A DNA stretch of 64,000 nt, from positions 372,001 through 436,000 of the forward strand of contig NZ_JAAGLV010000003.1 of the NCBI RefSeq assembly GCF_010548305.1, given 5' to 3'. The notes under the pieces were generated by a model, which worked only from the letters and a program-made list of their open reading frames with translations, did not search any database and was not told the DNA's origin. This stretch comes from Streptomyces sp. SID13031 (lineage in GTDB: Bacteria; Actinomycetota; Actinomycetes; Propionibacteriales; Kribbellaceae). A program made the position numbers and the translations under genes. Positions 50,005-59,073 of this stretch are shown here, one piece after another (position 1 is the first letter of the stretch; every line of letters starts with the position of its first letter).

Positions 50005-51278
50005 CCCGGCTGAGCCGGCTGCTCGAACTGACCAGGCTGAACAAGCTTTCCCGGCGCGAGCTGATCGTCGCCGGAAGTGCAGCCGGGGCGGTCCTGCTGA
50101 TCGGCGGTGGCATCGTGGCCGTCGCCTGGCCTTCGGACTCCTCTTCCTCCAAACCGCCGGCGTCGGCCGGCCCGTCGATCCCGGTCGTACCGCCGGAGCC
50201 CAGCATCCCGGACATCACCGACGACCCGACCGATCCGCCGAGCACGCCGGCGACGACCGGGCCGACGGACACGAAGTCACCGGATGAGCCCGACGACGAA
50301 GGCAACGACGACGGCAAGCGCAAGCCGGCCGACGCGCCCTTGATCGCCAACGCGGCACCCGCCGGGCAAGGACCGTTGCCGAACTCGGCGCCGGTCAGCT
50401 GCCCGGAGGCGACCGTCACCGTGACGGACACCAAGAGCCTGGAAGAAGCACTAGCCAAAGCCACCCCCGGGGCCAGCATCGCCCTCGAGGACGGCAAGTA
50501 CACCGGGAAGTTCGTCACCCAGGCGTCCGGTACCGCCGAGCAGCCGATCTGGCTGTGCGGCGGCGCGGGCGCGGTCCTGGACGGCGACAGCGTCAAGGGT
50601 GGATACGTCCTCCACCTGAACAAGGCCAAGTACTGGCGGCTGGTGGGTTTCACCGTCACGAACGGTCAGAAGGGTGTGATGGCCGACACCACCGTCGGGT
50701 CGGTCGTGCAGGGTCTGACCGTGCACGACATCGGTGACGAGGCGATCCACCTGCGCGCCAACAGTACGGACAACGTCGTCCTCAACAACACGATCTCCAA
50801 GACGGGCCTGCGCCGGGACAAGTTCGGCGAGGGCGTCTACATCGGCTCCGCGGTCAGCAACTGGTGCACCACGAACGACTGCCAGCCCGACCGCTCCGAC
50901 CGCAACGTCGTCAAGGGCAACAAGATGTCGGAGGTCACCTCGGAGGCCATCGACATCAAGGAAGGCACCACCGGAGGGTTGCTGGAGGGCAACACCTTCG
51001 ACGGATCGGGGCTGAAGGGCGCCGACTCCTGGGTGGATGTCAAGGGCAACAACTACCTGATCAAGGGGAACATGGGCACGAAGTCGACCCAGGACGGCTT
51101 CCAGACGCACCAGATCCTGAAGGGCTGGGGCGACCACAACGTCTTCACCGGCAACATCGCGACCGTCGACGGACCCGGCCTGGCCATCGCGCTGCGCCAG
51201 CCCGCGTCGAACGTCGTTGCCTGTGACAACAAATTCACGGCGGCCGGCGAAGGGCTGAGCAACATTCCCTGCCGCTGA
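50001..51278 (+). CDS. Exported right-handed beta-helix protein
   Basis: 425 residues from ATG 50001 (ATGA overlap). Membrane anchor about 22-44, Pro/Asp-rich linker to about 115, beta-helix of about 130-420 with repeated N-x-I/V rungs (YWRLVGFTVTNGQKGVMADTTVGSVVQGLTVHDIGDEAIHLRANSTDNVVLNNTISKTGL), two Cys pairs (CPEA..WLCG; WCTTNDC and C..IPCR) typical of secreted carbohydrate-active proteins. Resembles pectate lyase-like/polysaccharide-modifying enzymes. Third gene of the operon. Confidence 0.85.
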   Translation: MTRLSRLLELTRLNKLSRRELIVAGSAAGAVLLIGGGIVAVAWPSDSSSSKPPASAGPSIPVVPPEPSIPDITDDPTDPPSTPATTGPTDTKSPDEPDDEGNDDGKRKPADAPLIANAAPAGQGPLPNSAPVSCPEATVTVTDTKSLEEALAKATPGASIALEDGKYTGKFVTQASGTAEQPIWLCGGAGAVLDGDSVKGGYVLHLNKAKYWRLVGFTVTNGQKGVMADTTVGSVVQGLTVHDIGDEAIHLRANSTDNVVLNNTISKTGLRRDKFGEGVYIGSAVSNWCTTNDCQPDRSDRNVVKGNKMSEVTSEAIDIKEGTTGGLLEGNTFDGSGLKGADSWVDVKGNNYLIKGNMGTKSTQDGFQTHQILKGWGDHNVFTGNIATVDGPGLAIALRQPASNVVACDNKFTAAGEGLSNIPCR

Positions 51279-51380
51279 CCGACCTGCAAACCTGCGCAGT
51301 ACCCGTACTACCCACATCACCTGTCCGCCGGCCAGAGACCGGACGGGCTGCTTCCACCTGCGAACCTATGGGGGGTTCTG

Positions 51381-52721
51381 ATGGCTGCCAAGCCACGCAT
51401 CACCGTTCTGGGCACCGGATACCTGGGCGCGACGCACGCGATCTGCATGGCCGTTCTCGGCTTCGAGGTACTCGGGATCGATACCGACGAGGCCAAGATC
51501 GCGGCGCTCGCCGACGGCCGCGTCCCGTTCTACGAGCCCGGCCTGCCCGAGATGCTTCGTAAGGCGCTCGACTCCGGCCGGCTCCGGTTCAGCACTGACA
51601 TCGCCGAGGCCGCCGCCTTCGGCGACGTGCACTTCGTCTGCGTCGGTACGCCGCAGATGAAGGACTCGCCCGCCGCCGACATGACGTACGTCGACGCCGT
51701 CGTCACCGACCTCGCCCGGCACCTCACACGGCGCAGCCTGGTGGTCGGCAAGTCCACCGTGCCGGTCGGTACCGCGGCCCGGCTGACGAGTCTGCTGCAG
51801 TCGACCGCGCCGGCCGGCGACCAGGTCGAGCTGGCCTGGAACCCGGAGTTCCTGCGCGAAGGCTTCGCCGTCGAGGACACGATGCGGCCGGACCGGCTCG
51901 TCTTCGGGGTCGCGTCGGACTGGGCGCTGGAGCAGTTGCAGGCGGCGTTCGCTCCGCTGCTCGAGGCCGAAGTACCGGTCGTGGTGACCGATCTGCCGAC
52001 CGCCGAGCTGGTCAAGGTGTCCGCGAACTCCTTCCTGGCCACGAAGATCTCGTTCATCAACGCGATGGCCGAGGTATGCGAGACCACCGGCGCCGACGTC
52101 CAGCAGCTGGCGGCGGCGCTGTCGTACGACCCGCGGATCGGCGGGCGGTTCCTGCGGCCCGGGCTCGGGTTCGGCGGCGGGTGCCTGCCGAAGGACATCC
52201 GGGCCTTCATCCACCGCAGCGAGGAGCTCGGCGTCGGGCAGGCGGTCTCGTTCCTGCGCGAGGTCGACGCGATCAACCAGCGGCGGCGGCAGCGGACGGT
52301 CGACCTGATCCGTTCGCAGGCGGGCGGCTCGCTGGCCGGAGTGACGGTCTGTGCACTGGGGGCGGCGTTCAAGCCCGACTCCGACGACATCCGGGACGCG
52401 CCGGCGCTGGACGTGGCCCGGCTGCTGCAGGCCGAAGGGGCGATCGTACGGGTGTACGACCCGCAGGCGATGGATAACGCACGCAAGGCGTACCCGGATC
52501 TGCACTACGCCTCGGGTGTAGCCGAGGCAGCAGAGGGTGCGCATGTCGTTGCGCTGCTGACCGAGTGGGATCAGTTCCGTGACATCGACCCCGAGTGGCT
52601 CGGCGAGATCGTCGCCGTCCGGGCGATCGTGGACGGACGGCACGCGCTCGACCCGGTGGCCTGGCGCGCAGCCTCTTGGGACTACCGCGCTCTCGGCCGC
52701 GCCATGGACCCCGCGGCCTGA
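51381..52721 (+). CDS. UDP-glucose/GDP-mannose dehydrogenase family enzyme (UDP-glucose 6-dehydrogenase)
   Basis: 446 residues. N-terminal Rossmann VLGTGYLGATHAICMAVLGFEVLGIDTDEAKIA, the active-site Cys268 in GFGGGCLPKDIRAF, Lys in ANSFLATKISFINAMAEV, and the C-terminal NAD half (VTVCALGAAFKPDSDDIRDAPALDVARLL). Makes UDP-glucuronate from UDP-glucose using 2 NAD+. Follows the beta-helix gene by 102 bases, so likely in the same operon; supplies the acidic sugar for the GT2. Confidence 0.93.
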   Translation: MAAKPRITVLGTGYLGATHAICMAVLGFEVLGIDTDEAKIAALADGRVPFYEPGLPEMLRKALDSGRLRFSTDIAEAAAFGDVHFVCVGTPQMKDSPAADMTYVDAVVTDLARHLTRRSLVVGKSTVPVGTAARLTSLLQSTAPAGDQVELAWNPEFLREGFAVEDTMRPDRLVFGVASDWALEQLQAAFAPLLEAEVPVVVTDLPTAELVKVSANSFLATKISFINAMAEVCETTGADVQQLAAALSYDPRIGGRFLRPGLGFGGGCLPKDIRAFIHRSEELGVGQAVSFLREVDAINQRRRQRTVDLIRSQAGGSLAGVTVCALGAAFKPDSDDIRDAPALDVARLLQAEGAIVRVYDPQAMDNARKAYPDLHYASGVAEAAEGAHVVALLTEWDQFRDIDPEWLGEIVAVRAIVDGRHALDPVAWRAASWDYRALGRAMDPAA

Positions 52722-52727
52722 CCTTGG

Positions 52728-52757
52728 GCGCCGGCTTCCCCCTCCGGAGGCCGGCGC
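52728..52757 (+). terminator. Hairpin terminator after the exopolysaccharide operon
   Basis: Arms GCGCCGGC and GCCGGCGC with extra pairs TCC/GGA. 7 bases past the dehydrogenase stop. Confidence 0.65.
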
Positions 52758-52774
52758 ACCGGGGACTCAGGACA

Positions 52775-53266
52775 CTAGACGCCCTGACCCACAGGCAGGT
52801 TCGCGAACGGCGGCGGGCCGAGGATCTCGGTGCCGCCGTTGGTGCGGGCCGACTGCTGGACCTTGGCGAAGTCGACCTCGTGCGGGGCGCCTTCGACGTA
52901 CGGTTCGCTCGCGCCGAGGAAGAACTCCTGGCCGATGCCAGGAGTGATCAGAACGAGCATTCTTGCCGTCTCGGACGTCACCAGGAACGCGTGTGGCGTC
53001 CCCCTGGGCACCATCGCCAGGCCGCCCGGACCGACGCGATGCTCGACCCCGTCCAGGTGGATCAGGATCTCCCCTTCCAGCAGGTACATCGACTCGTCCG
53101 CCTCGGGGTGCAGGTGGAGCGGCGTGACCTTGCCGCGCTCCATCCGGTCCTCGAACAGCAGATAACTCGAGCCGGTCTGCTCAGCAGTGGCCAGCCAGCA
53201 ATGCACTCCACCTCCGGAGAACCATCGCAACTCGCCGTCCGTCGCTGCCCTGACGAATCCACTCAT
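52775..53266 (-). CDS. Cupin-domain protein (quercetinase/pirin-like fold)
   Basis: 163 residues from ATG 53266. One cupin barrel with metal motif 1 PLHLHPEADESMYLLEG (His, His, Glu, Tyr/His) and motif 2 GGLAMVPRGTPHAFLV (His). Usually a metal-dependent dioxygenase or a sugar-binding protein; substrate unknown. Divergent to a TetR gene with a clear operator at 53291-53306, so it is the probable TetR target. Confidence 0.85.
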   Translation of the reverse strand: MSGFVRAATDGELRWFSGGGVHCWLATAEQTGSSYLLFEDRMERGKVTPLHLHPEADESMYLLEGEILIHLDGVEHRVGPGGLAMVPRGTPHAFLVTSETARMLVLITPGIGQEFFLGASEPYVEGAPHEVDFAKVQQSARTNGGTEILGPPPFANLPVGQGV

Positions 53267-53290
53267 TGTCCCCACCCCTCTCTCCGATTA

Positions 53291-53306
53291 TGAGACTTAG
53301 GTCTCA
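53291..53306. promoter_or_regulatory. TetR operator between the cupin and TetR genes
   Basis: Arms TGAGAC and GTCTCA with a 4-base centre, plus a third half site GAGAC at 53311-53315. The -35 region of the leaderless tetR promoter lies inside it. Confidence 0.65.
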
Positions 53307-53333
53307 CCACGAGACTGGGGTATCATCAGCGTT

Positions 53334-53990
53334 GTGTCAATGCCCTACGAGTCCGGTGGCCGCAGCCGGCAGAAGCAGCGCACCAGAGACGCCCTGGTAG
53401 CCGCGGCCCGCGAGCTGGTCGCCGCCGGGGTGACGCCGACCGTCGAGCAGGCGGCGGCAGCCGCGGAGGTGTCCCGCCCGACCGCCTACCGGTACTTCCC
53501 GAACCAACGCGCCTTGCTCTCGGCCGCCCATCCCGAAACCACGACCACGTCCTTGCTGCCGGCAGATCCACCCAGCGACGTGACCCAACGTCTGGCGGCG
53601 GTGATCGACACCTTCATCGCGCTGGTCGTCGAGACCGAGGCCCAGCAACGCACGATGCTCCGGCTCGCCCTCGATGCCGATCCCGCCGAGCGAGCGGCGC
53701 TGCCGCTGCGTCAGGGCAGGGCGATCGGCTGGATCGAGGAGGCACTGCTGCCTCTCCATGACCAACTGCCGGCAGAGGTCGTTCATCGGCTCGCGATCGC
53801 GATCCGGAGCGCGGTCGGGATCGAGGCGCTCAGCTGGCTGCTCGATGTGGCGAAACTGCCCCACGACGAGGCGGTCCGATTGCTGAAGTGGTCGGCTCAG
53901 TCCTTGCTGGCCGCGGCCTTGGCCGGATCGCCGCCGCCACTCGACCCGGACAATCGGGAGGCGGTCAGGGACCGGGATCGGATTGAATAG
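53334..53990 (+). CDS. TetR-family regulator of the cupin gene
   Basis: 218 residues from GTG 53334; a TATCAT hexamer lies exactly 7 nt upstream, suggesting leaderless initiation (ATG 53340 is an alternative). HTH QRTRDALVAAARELVAAGVTPTVEQAAAAAEVSRPTAYRYFPNQRALL; the rest is a helical ligand domain. It should repress its own and the divergent cupin promoter through the 53291-53306 site. Confidence 0.9.
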   Translation: MSMPYESGGRSRQKQRTRDALVAAARELVAAGVTPTVEQAAAAAEVSRPTAYRYFPNQRALLSAAHPETTTTSLLPADPPSDVTQRLAAVIDTFIALVVETEAQQRTMLRLALDADPAERAALPLRQGRAIGWIEEALLPLHDQLPAEVVHRLAIAIRSAVGIEALSWLLDVAKLPHDEAVRLLKWSAQSLLAAALAGSPPPLDPDNREAVRDRDRIE

Positions 53991-53994
53991 CCCT

Positions 53995-54420
53995 ATGGAG
54001 ACCGGGCTGATCGTGCGCCACGGCGTCGTCATCCCCGAAACCGAGCTGTCCTGGCGGTTCTCCCGGTCGAGCGGCCCCGGCGGCCAGTCGGTGAACACCA
54101 CCGACAGCCGGGTGGAGCTCAGCTTCGACGTCGCGGGTACCACCGCGCTGAGCGAAGTGCTGAAAGCGCGTGCGCTGGAGCGACTCGGGTCGCGGCTCGT
54201 GGACGGAGTACTGACTGTGGCTGCGTCCGAGCAGCGGTCGCAGTGGCGGAACAGGGAGGCTGCGCGGACCCGGCTGGCGGGACTGATCCGGGAGGCCATC
54301 GCGGCGCCGCCCCGGAAGCGGCGGCCAACCCGGCCCAGCAAGAACGCGGTCCGGCGGCGGCTGGACGACAAGAAGCGCCGCGGCGAGACCAAGCGCCTGC
54401 GTGGACGCCCAGCCGACTGA
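53995..54420 (+). CDS. arfB: ArfB-type peptidyl-tRNA hydrolase (ribosome rescue)
   Basis: 141 residues from ATG 53995. GGQ motif in RSSGPGGQSVNTTDSRVELSF and a long basic C-terminal tail (PPRKRRPTRPSKNAVRRRLDDKKRRGETKRLRG) that enters the mRNA channel of stalled ribosomes. It releases peptides from non-stop ribosomes. No strong ribosome site; 4 bases after the tetR stop. Confidence 0.92.
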   Translation: METGLIVRHGVVIPETELSWRFSRSSGPGGQSVNTTDSRVELSFDVAGTTALSEVLKARALERLGSRLVDGVLTVAASEQRSQWRNREAARTRLAGLIREAIAAPPRKRRPTRPSKNAVRRRLDDKKRRGETKRLRGRPAD

Positions 54421-54454
54421 GGTTTGCGGCCCTCTGGGTAGTTAGGCTTCGGGC

Positions 54455-55075
54455 GTGCAGGAACCAACGGGGAGCGGTGCCGGCGAGGAATTGCCGGAGT
54501 TGCAGGACATGAAGGTGCGCGGCCGGTCGCTGAAGACTTGGGGTTTCAGCGCGGCAGCCGTGCTGCTGGCGGTCTCGGCGGTGTTCGGGGGCCTGAAGAA
54601 GGCCGCCGACGAGACCCCGCAGGTGGCGGCCGGTACGGCGATCGATGCCGGCCGGTTCGAGGTGACGATCCAGCGGGTGGTCGCGGTCAAGGACCTGAAG
54701 CCGCTGTTCCAGCCCGACGACGGCGGCGCGCTGATCGCCGTGGTGACCAAGCTGAAGGTCACCGACAAGGCCGGCGCGACCCCGCCCAGTGATCTGCTCC
54801 GGCTGATCGGCGTACCGGGGGTCAAGGACACGGATCCGCCGATGGGCACCACCAATATCAGCGACCAGACGCGCAACCCGGTGCTGACACCCGAGTACGG
54901 CGAGGACGTCGCCTACGTGTGGAAGATCCCCAAGCTCAGTGCTCTGCCGACCGAGGTGAAGCTCAGCGTGCAGCACTACGAGTTCGGGGAGTCACTGCTC
55001 GACAAGCACGACAAGTGGACGACGGACGAGATCGCGGCCGAGAGCAGCGTCAAGGTGAAGGACAACAGCAAGTGA
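54455..55075 (+). CDS. Single-helix exported-domain protein, unknown (gene 1 of 4)
   Basis: 206 residues from GTG 54455. One hydrophobic segment about 30-47 followed by an extracellular beta-rich domain (ETPQVAAGTAIDAGRFEVTIQRVVAVKDL, ALIAVVTKLKVTDKAG). Stop overlaps the next start by GTGA. The domain resembles DUF4352-like Ig folds by its FEVTI/ALIAVVTKLKVT spacing but is not assigned. Confidence 0.65.
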   Translation: MQEPTGSGAGEELPELQDMKVRGRSLKTWGFSAAAVLLAVSAVFGGLKKAADETPQVAAGTAIDAGRFEVTIQRVVAVKDLKPLFQPDDGGALIAVVTKLKVTDKAGATPPSDLLRLIGVPGVKDTDPPMGTTNISDQTRNPVLTPEYGEDVAYVWKIPKLSALPTEVKLSVQHYEFGESLLDKHDKWTTDEIAAESSVKVKDNSK

Positions 55076-55695
55076 GCACGCCGCCGCCGCTGCCGGTGGA
55101 AGGGGCCTCGCGCAACAATCTGCTGCGCAAGGGACTGAACGCCGGTCTGGTGCTCGTCGTGCTGGCCACGATCATCGCCGTCTACCGGCTGACGCCGACG
55201 CAGCAGGACATCCAGGATCCGACCCCGGTGAACGGCATCGTCGGCAAGGCGGTCAAGACGCCCCGGTTCGAGCTGACCGTGCGGAGCGTCCAGGTCAGCA
55301 AGAAGCTGCGGATCCCCAAGTCCGCGCCGGATCGCGAGTCGCTGTCCGACTTCGTCGTCGTCGACGCGGTCGTGAAAGCGACCCGGGAGCCGATGCACCT
55401 CAACAACGTGTCGATCAAGGCCGCCGACGGGACCACCTATCTCGGCGCCAACCGGGCCGGGCTCGAGGAGGTTGACCTGACCTCCTTCGAGTTCGCGCCG
55501 GACATCCCTGCTCAGGGGTCGTTCGTGGTGGAGATGCCTGCCGATCAGCTGCCTGGGGCGGTACTGCAGGTGATGGAGAAGGCGATCTTCAACGATTTGG
55601 AGCCCCAGGCAAGGATTCCGCTCGGCGTGCAGAAGGACCAGCTGGCCGGGCTGCGGAAGGATGTGGCGATCTTCAACGCCGCGGATGCGTCATGA
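55072..55695 (+). CDS. Single-helix exported-domain protein, unknown (gene 2 of 4)
   Basis: 207 residues from GTG 55072 (GTGA overlap). Pro-rich N-terminus, one helix about 24-44, then a domain similar to gene 1 (TPRFELTVRSVQVSKKLRIPKSAPDRESLSDFVVVDAVVKATREP, IPAQGSFVVEMPADQLPGAVLQVME). The likeness to the preceding protein suggests duplication. Confidence 0.65.
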   Translation: MSTPPPLPVEGASRNNLLRKGLNAGLVLVVLATIIAVYRLTPTQQDIQDPTPVNGIVGKAVKTPRFELTVRSVQVSKKLRIPKSAPDRESLSDFVVVDAVVKATREPMHLNNVSIKAADGTTYLGANRAGLEEVDLTSFEFAPDIPAQGSFVVEMPADQLPGAVLQVMEKAIFNDLEPQARIPLGVQKDQLAGLRKDVAIFNAADAS

Positions 55696-56303
55696 GCAGC
55701 GCACGACGAGCGCGACCTGGCTGGCTCCGCAAGAACACGGCGGCCCTGCTCTCTCTGGTCATCACCGTGCCGTTGGCCGGCTGGTGGACGACCCGCTCCG
55801 ACTACAAGTCCTGGTACGACGCCGAGCCCCGCGACGCCGTCACGGTCGCGGCCGGCGGTACGTCGTACAAGGACGCCACCTGGTTCGCCGCGAGCGTGGA
55901 GACGGATCCAACGCCGGTTCGGGCTTCCGCCGTACCGAGCCCGCTGCCTGACGGGACGACCCGCGTACGGGCGTATTTCCGGCTGCAGGTGGACGACCTG
56001 AAGAAGCTGGAGTCGCTGAGCGGCTGTCAGGTGCACCTGCGGGCGCCGGACGGGCGGATCTGGGACGACTCGATCCTGGAGGACGAGTTCCAGGACCGGC
56101 CGACGGGCTGCACCGGCGGGTACGACGAGAAGCCGGCCAGCTACCGGGACCCTCGTATCGCGCCCTATTTCCTGAAGCCGTCGGCCGGGAAGCCGTTCGA
56201 GGCGGTCGCGGTCTTCATCGTGCCGGCCTCGGTGGCGTCGTCGGTCGAGCTGACGATCACCTGGGCTACGACACTTCCTGAGTTTCTGGCATTCCCGAGG
56301 TAG
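55692..56303 (+). CDS. Single-helix exported-domain protein, unknown (gene 3 of 4)
   Basis: 203 residues from ATG 55692 (ATGA overlap). Basic N-terminus, one helix about 14-32, exported domain with two Cys (SGCQVHL, PTGCTGGY) and FEAVAVFIVPASVASSVELTITW. More diverged than genes 1 and 2. Its 3' end overlaps the convergent gene at 56266 by 38 bases. Confidence 0.65.
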   Translation: MSSARRARPGWLRKNTAALLSLVITVPLAGWWTTRSDYKSWYDAEPRDAVTVAAGGTSYKDATWFAASVETDPTPVRASAVPSPLPDGTTRVRAYFRLQVDDLKKLESLSGCQVHLRAPDGRIWDDSILEDEFQDRPTGCTGGYDEKPASYRDPRIAPYFLKPSAGKPFEAVAVFIVPASVASSVELTITWATTLPEFLAFPR

Positions 56304-57642
56304 CGGCGGTCAGGTCGGCGACACCCTTGTCGGCCTGCGGCCCCTCGGCCGAGTGCGCCGCGTGGGTCTTGGGCTTCAGGTAGCCCGCCAGGCCGCCGAT
56401 CATCCGGTCGTACGCCGCGGCCAGCAGGCTGACCTGCAGCATGATCTTCAGGCCGTCGGTGACGAGGGAGAGCGGCTCGTCGATGACCAGCCAGAACGGC
56501 AGTGAGTGCGGGCCGAGCACGTAGAGCTTCAGGAAGATCCAGACCTCGCTGGCCAGGAAGGTCACCACCGCCCAGGCGAGGAAGTAGCCCAGCATCGGCC
56601 GCAGCCCCGACCGGACCACCAGCCGGAATGCCTCGGCCACCGGCGTCCAGCGGTCCTTCCAGTCCGACACCATCGAGTTGCCGGCCACCCGGACGATCCG
56701 CGGCGTCTGCTGCCAGCGGTGGGTGATCCGGTCGAACCGCCAGCGCCGCTCGCCCTTCTGCGCCTTGTGCACGGCCCGGCCGTAGATCACCGCGGTCATC
56801 GTGATCCACATCAGCGGCAGCACCGCGGCGCTCCACAGATCACCGATGCCCGCGGCAACGAATCCGGTGACGGCGTCCCAGATCTCGCGGACCTTCGCGA
56901 CGCCGAGCAGGTGGTCGAGTCCCCAGGCGTATCCGTCGTGCACCCAGGCGGCGACCTCGCGTTCCTTCAGCCAGGCCTTGGGCGACGGGATGAACGAGAA
57001 GGCCTGGTAGATGACGACGAAGATCCAGAGCGCCTCGAGGTAGACGACGAACAACCGCCGCACCGGGCCGCCGGCCTTCTTGCCCTTCCGCTTGAAGAAG
57101 AAGCGCAGTATGTACGCCGAGGCGCCGAGCGCGATGAACAACCAGGTCGAGAGCGATTGGAGCCCACTCGACCCTTGATCGACGCTGCCTCCGTTGAGCA
57201 CCGTCGCGAGGGTGTCGTTGACCTTGTGGGCGGCCAGTTGGTACTCGTAGTCGAGCGCCTCGGCCTGCAAGAACTTGTACGCCGCGTAGAACGCCAGGAA
57301 CGGCAACAGAGCCGCCGCCAGCGCATCAACCGGCCGATGCTCCTTGCCCGGCTCCACGCCATCGGGCGCCAGCACCCCCTCAGCCACGGCCCGCCCGTGG
57401 AAGGGGAGCTCGCTGCGAAGTACCAGGAACATCGCCACATACATCGCCAGCGAGACGACCACCAGCAACGCCAGCACGGCGATCCCAGCCGCCTCAGCCT
57501 TCGCCCCGGCCTGCACAGCCACCCACTGCAGCCCCCGATGCGCCAACTGCGCAATCAGAAACACAGCCAGCAACCGCGGCCAAGCCTTCCAGAACAAAGC
57601 CCCCGCGCGCCCCACCGTAGTGAGCAACGTCCCCGATTCCAT
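56266..57642 (-). CDS. Polytopic membrane protein, unknown (gene 4 of 4, convergent)
   Basis: 458 residues from ATG 57642 (GTG 57648 possible). At least seven hydrophobic segments over residues 10-400, with a basic RFFFKRKGKKAGGPVRR loop and a soluble tail. No transporter or enzyme motif recognised. Tail-to-tail overlap with the three single-helix genes may be coincidental, or the four may form one envelope module. Confidence 0.65.
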   Translation of the reverse strand: MESGTLLTTVGRAGALFWKAWPRLLAVFLIAQLAHRGLQWVAVQAGAKAEAAGIAVLALLVVVSLAMYVAMFLVLRSELPFHGRAVAEGVLAPDGVEPGKEHRPVDALAAALLPFLAFYAAYKFLQAEALDYEYQLAAHKVNDTLATVLNGGSVDQGSSGLQSLSTWLFIALGASAYILRFFFKRKGKKAGGPVRRLFVVYLEALWIFVVIYQAFSFIPSPKAWLKEREVAAWVHDGYAWGLDHLLGVAKVREIWDAVTGFVAAGIGDLWSAAVLPLMWITMTAVIYGRAVHKAQKGERRWRFDRITHRWQQTPRIVRVAGNSMVSDWKDRWTPVAEAFRLVVRSGLRPMLGYFLAWAVVTFLASEVWIFLKLYVLGPHSLPFWLVIDEPLSLVTDGLKIMLQVSLLAAAYDRMIGGLAGYLKPKTHAAHSAEGPQADKGVADLTAATSGMPETQEVS

Positions 57643-57785
57643 CGCCACAAACCCGCAATCTACCGCCCAACAGGTCCCCCACCCGCGGCACGCCCCTGTG
57701 GAAAACCCTCTACCGAAAGCAACGCCCCGGATACACTCAGTTAGGAAGGACAGGTGGCGGCAGGGGCTCAGGCCGAGGACGGGCT

Positions 57786-58025
57786 TCAGCCGCCTGCAAA
57801 GGGAGGTAGGGCGTCGACGAGGGAGCCATCGGAGAGGTTGGTGTCCAGGTCAACGCGCTCGCCGTCGAGCAGGAACGTGCAGATGCCGAGGACCCGGGCG
57901 AGCTCGGGGCGATCGGCCGAGACCGCGCCGACGAGCTCCTTCACCGAGGCAGCCTGTGCGGTCGCCGAGGACTCGCCCGCCGCGGCGCGCGCAGCGGCGA
58001 AGTACCTGATGGTCACTTCCGGCAT
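57786..58025 (-). CDS. MoaD/ThiS-family sulfur carrier protein
   Basis: 79 residues from ATG 58025 (MPEVTIRYFAAARAAAG). Ubiquitin-like beta-grasp with the C-terminal Gly-Gly (PPFAGG) needed for thiocarboxylate formation, usually for molybdopterin synthase or thiazole synthesis. Encoded alone, divergent to glnR; the molybdopterin oxidoreductase at 36897 would use the cofactor. Confidence 0.88.
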   Translation of the reverse strand: MPEVTIRYFAAARAAAGESSATAQAASVKELVGAVSADRPELARVLGICTFLLDGERVDLDTNLSDGSLVDALPPFAGG

Positions 58026-58185
58026 TCGGTAGGGCCTCACTAATCGGTTAAGTCTTCGGCTATTATGTCAGCTTGCTGTTGCATCCAGTGTGTCTCGGGC
58101 CCCCGGCAATGACGCCGTCGGGGCCTGACGTGCATAAGGACCGGGTCACTCACCAGGGATCCGACGACCAGCACAAGGAGACAGC

Positions 58186-58896
58186 GTGAGCACGTTGCTT
58201 CTGCTGACGAACGCATTGCAGGCCTCCACCGAGGTGCTGCCGTCGCTCGCCCTGCTGCCACACCAGATCCGCATCCTGCCCGCCGAGGTCGCTGCCCTGG
58301 TGGACGCGCCCGACGCCGACGCGGTCCTCCTCGACGCCCGCCGCGACCTGGTCACGGTGCGCGGGGTTTCCCGCCTGATCCGTACGACGGGCATCGACGT
58401 ACCGCTGATCCTGGTAGTCACCGAGGGTGGCCTGACCGCGGTGAACGCCGACTGGGGCGCCGACGACGTCCTGCTCGACACGGCCGGTCCGGCCGAGATC
58501 GAGGCACGCCTGCGGCTGGTGATCGGCCGCCTGGCCGCCGCCCGCAACGAGGACCCCGACACCACGCTGATCCGCAGCGGTGATGTGGTGATCGACGAAG
58601 CCTCGTACACGGCGAAGCTCAACGGACGCGCGCTCGACCTCACGTACAAGGAGTTCGAGCTGTTCAAGTTCCTCGCGCAGCACCCCGGCCGGGTGTTCAC
58701 GCGCGAGCAGCTGCTCCAGGAGGTCTGGGGCTACGACTACTTCGGCGGCACCCGGACGGTCGACGTCCACGTACGCCGCCTGCGAGCCAAGCTCGGTCCC
58801 GAACACGAATCCCTGATCGGCACCGTCCGCAACGTCGGCTACCGCTTCGTCATCCCGCCCTCCAAGGACCGCGAAACAGCCGACGCCACCGTCTGA
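58186..58896 (+). CDS. glnR: GlnR-type response regulator
   Basis: 236 residues from GTG 58186 (AAGGAGACAGC upstream). Atypical receiver ([23 protein letters not shown]) and OmpR-type DNA-binding domain about 135-225 ([55 protein letters not shown]). GlnR is an orphan regulator of nitrogen metabolism in actinobacteria; no kinase gene is adjacent. Identity rests on the whole-length pattern, so MtrA-like alternatives are less likely. Confidence 0.82.
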   Translation: MSTLLLLTNALQASTEVLPSLALLPHQIRILPAEVAALVDAPDADAVLLDARRDLVTVRGVSRLIRTTGIDVPLILVVTEGGLTAVNADWGADDVLLDTAGPAEIEARLRLVIGRLAAARNEDPDTTLIRSGDVVIDEASYTAKLNGRALDLTYKEFELFKFLAQHPGRVFTREQLLQEVWGYDYFGGTRTVDVHVRRLRAKLGPEHESLIGTVRNVGYRFVIPPSKDRETADATV

Positions 58897-59073
58897 CTCC
58901 GCTCGGAACACCCCCGGCCCACCGCGAGCCGAGCCCGATCTCAGCCCTGGAACACCGTCCGCCGGCAACCCGGATCGCATTCCGGACTGGACCGGGAGCC
59001 CGGTTCCGGGCTTGACCCGGCGCACATTCGTGCTGCTACCGTGCGTATTCGGTCTTTTCACGGAAGGTGACCG

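Noticed and set aside
57754..58032. Plus-strand ORF over the MoaD gene
   Set aside because: It is a shadow; the minus-strand product has the beta-grasp pattern and C-terminal GG.
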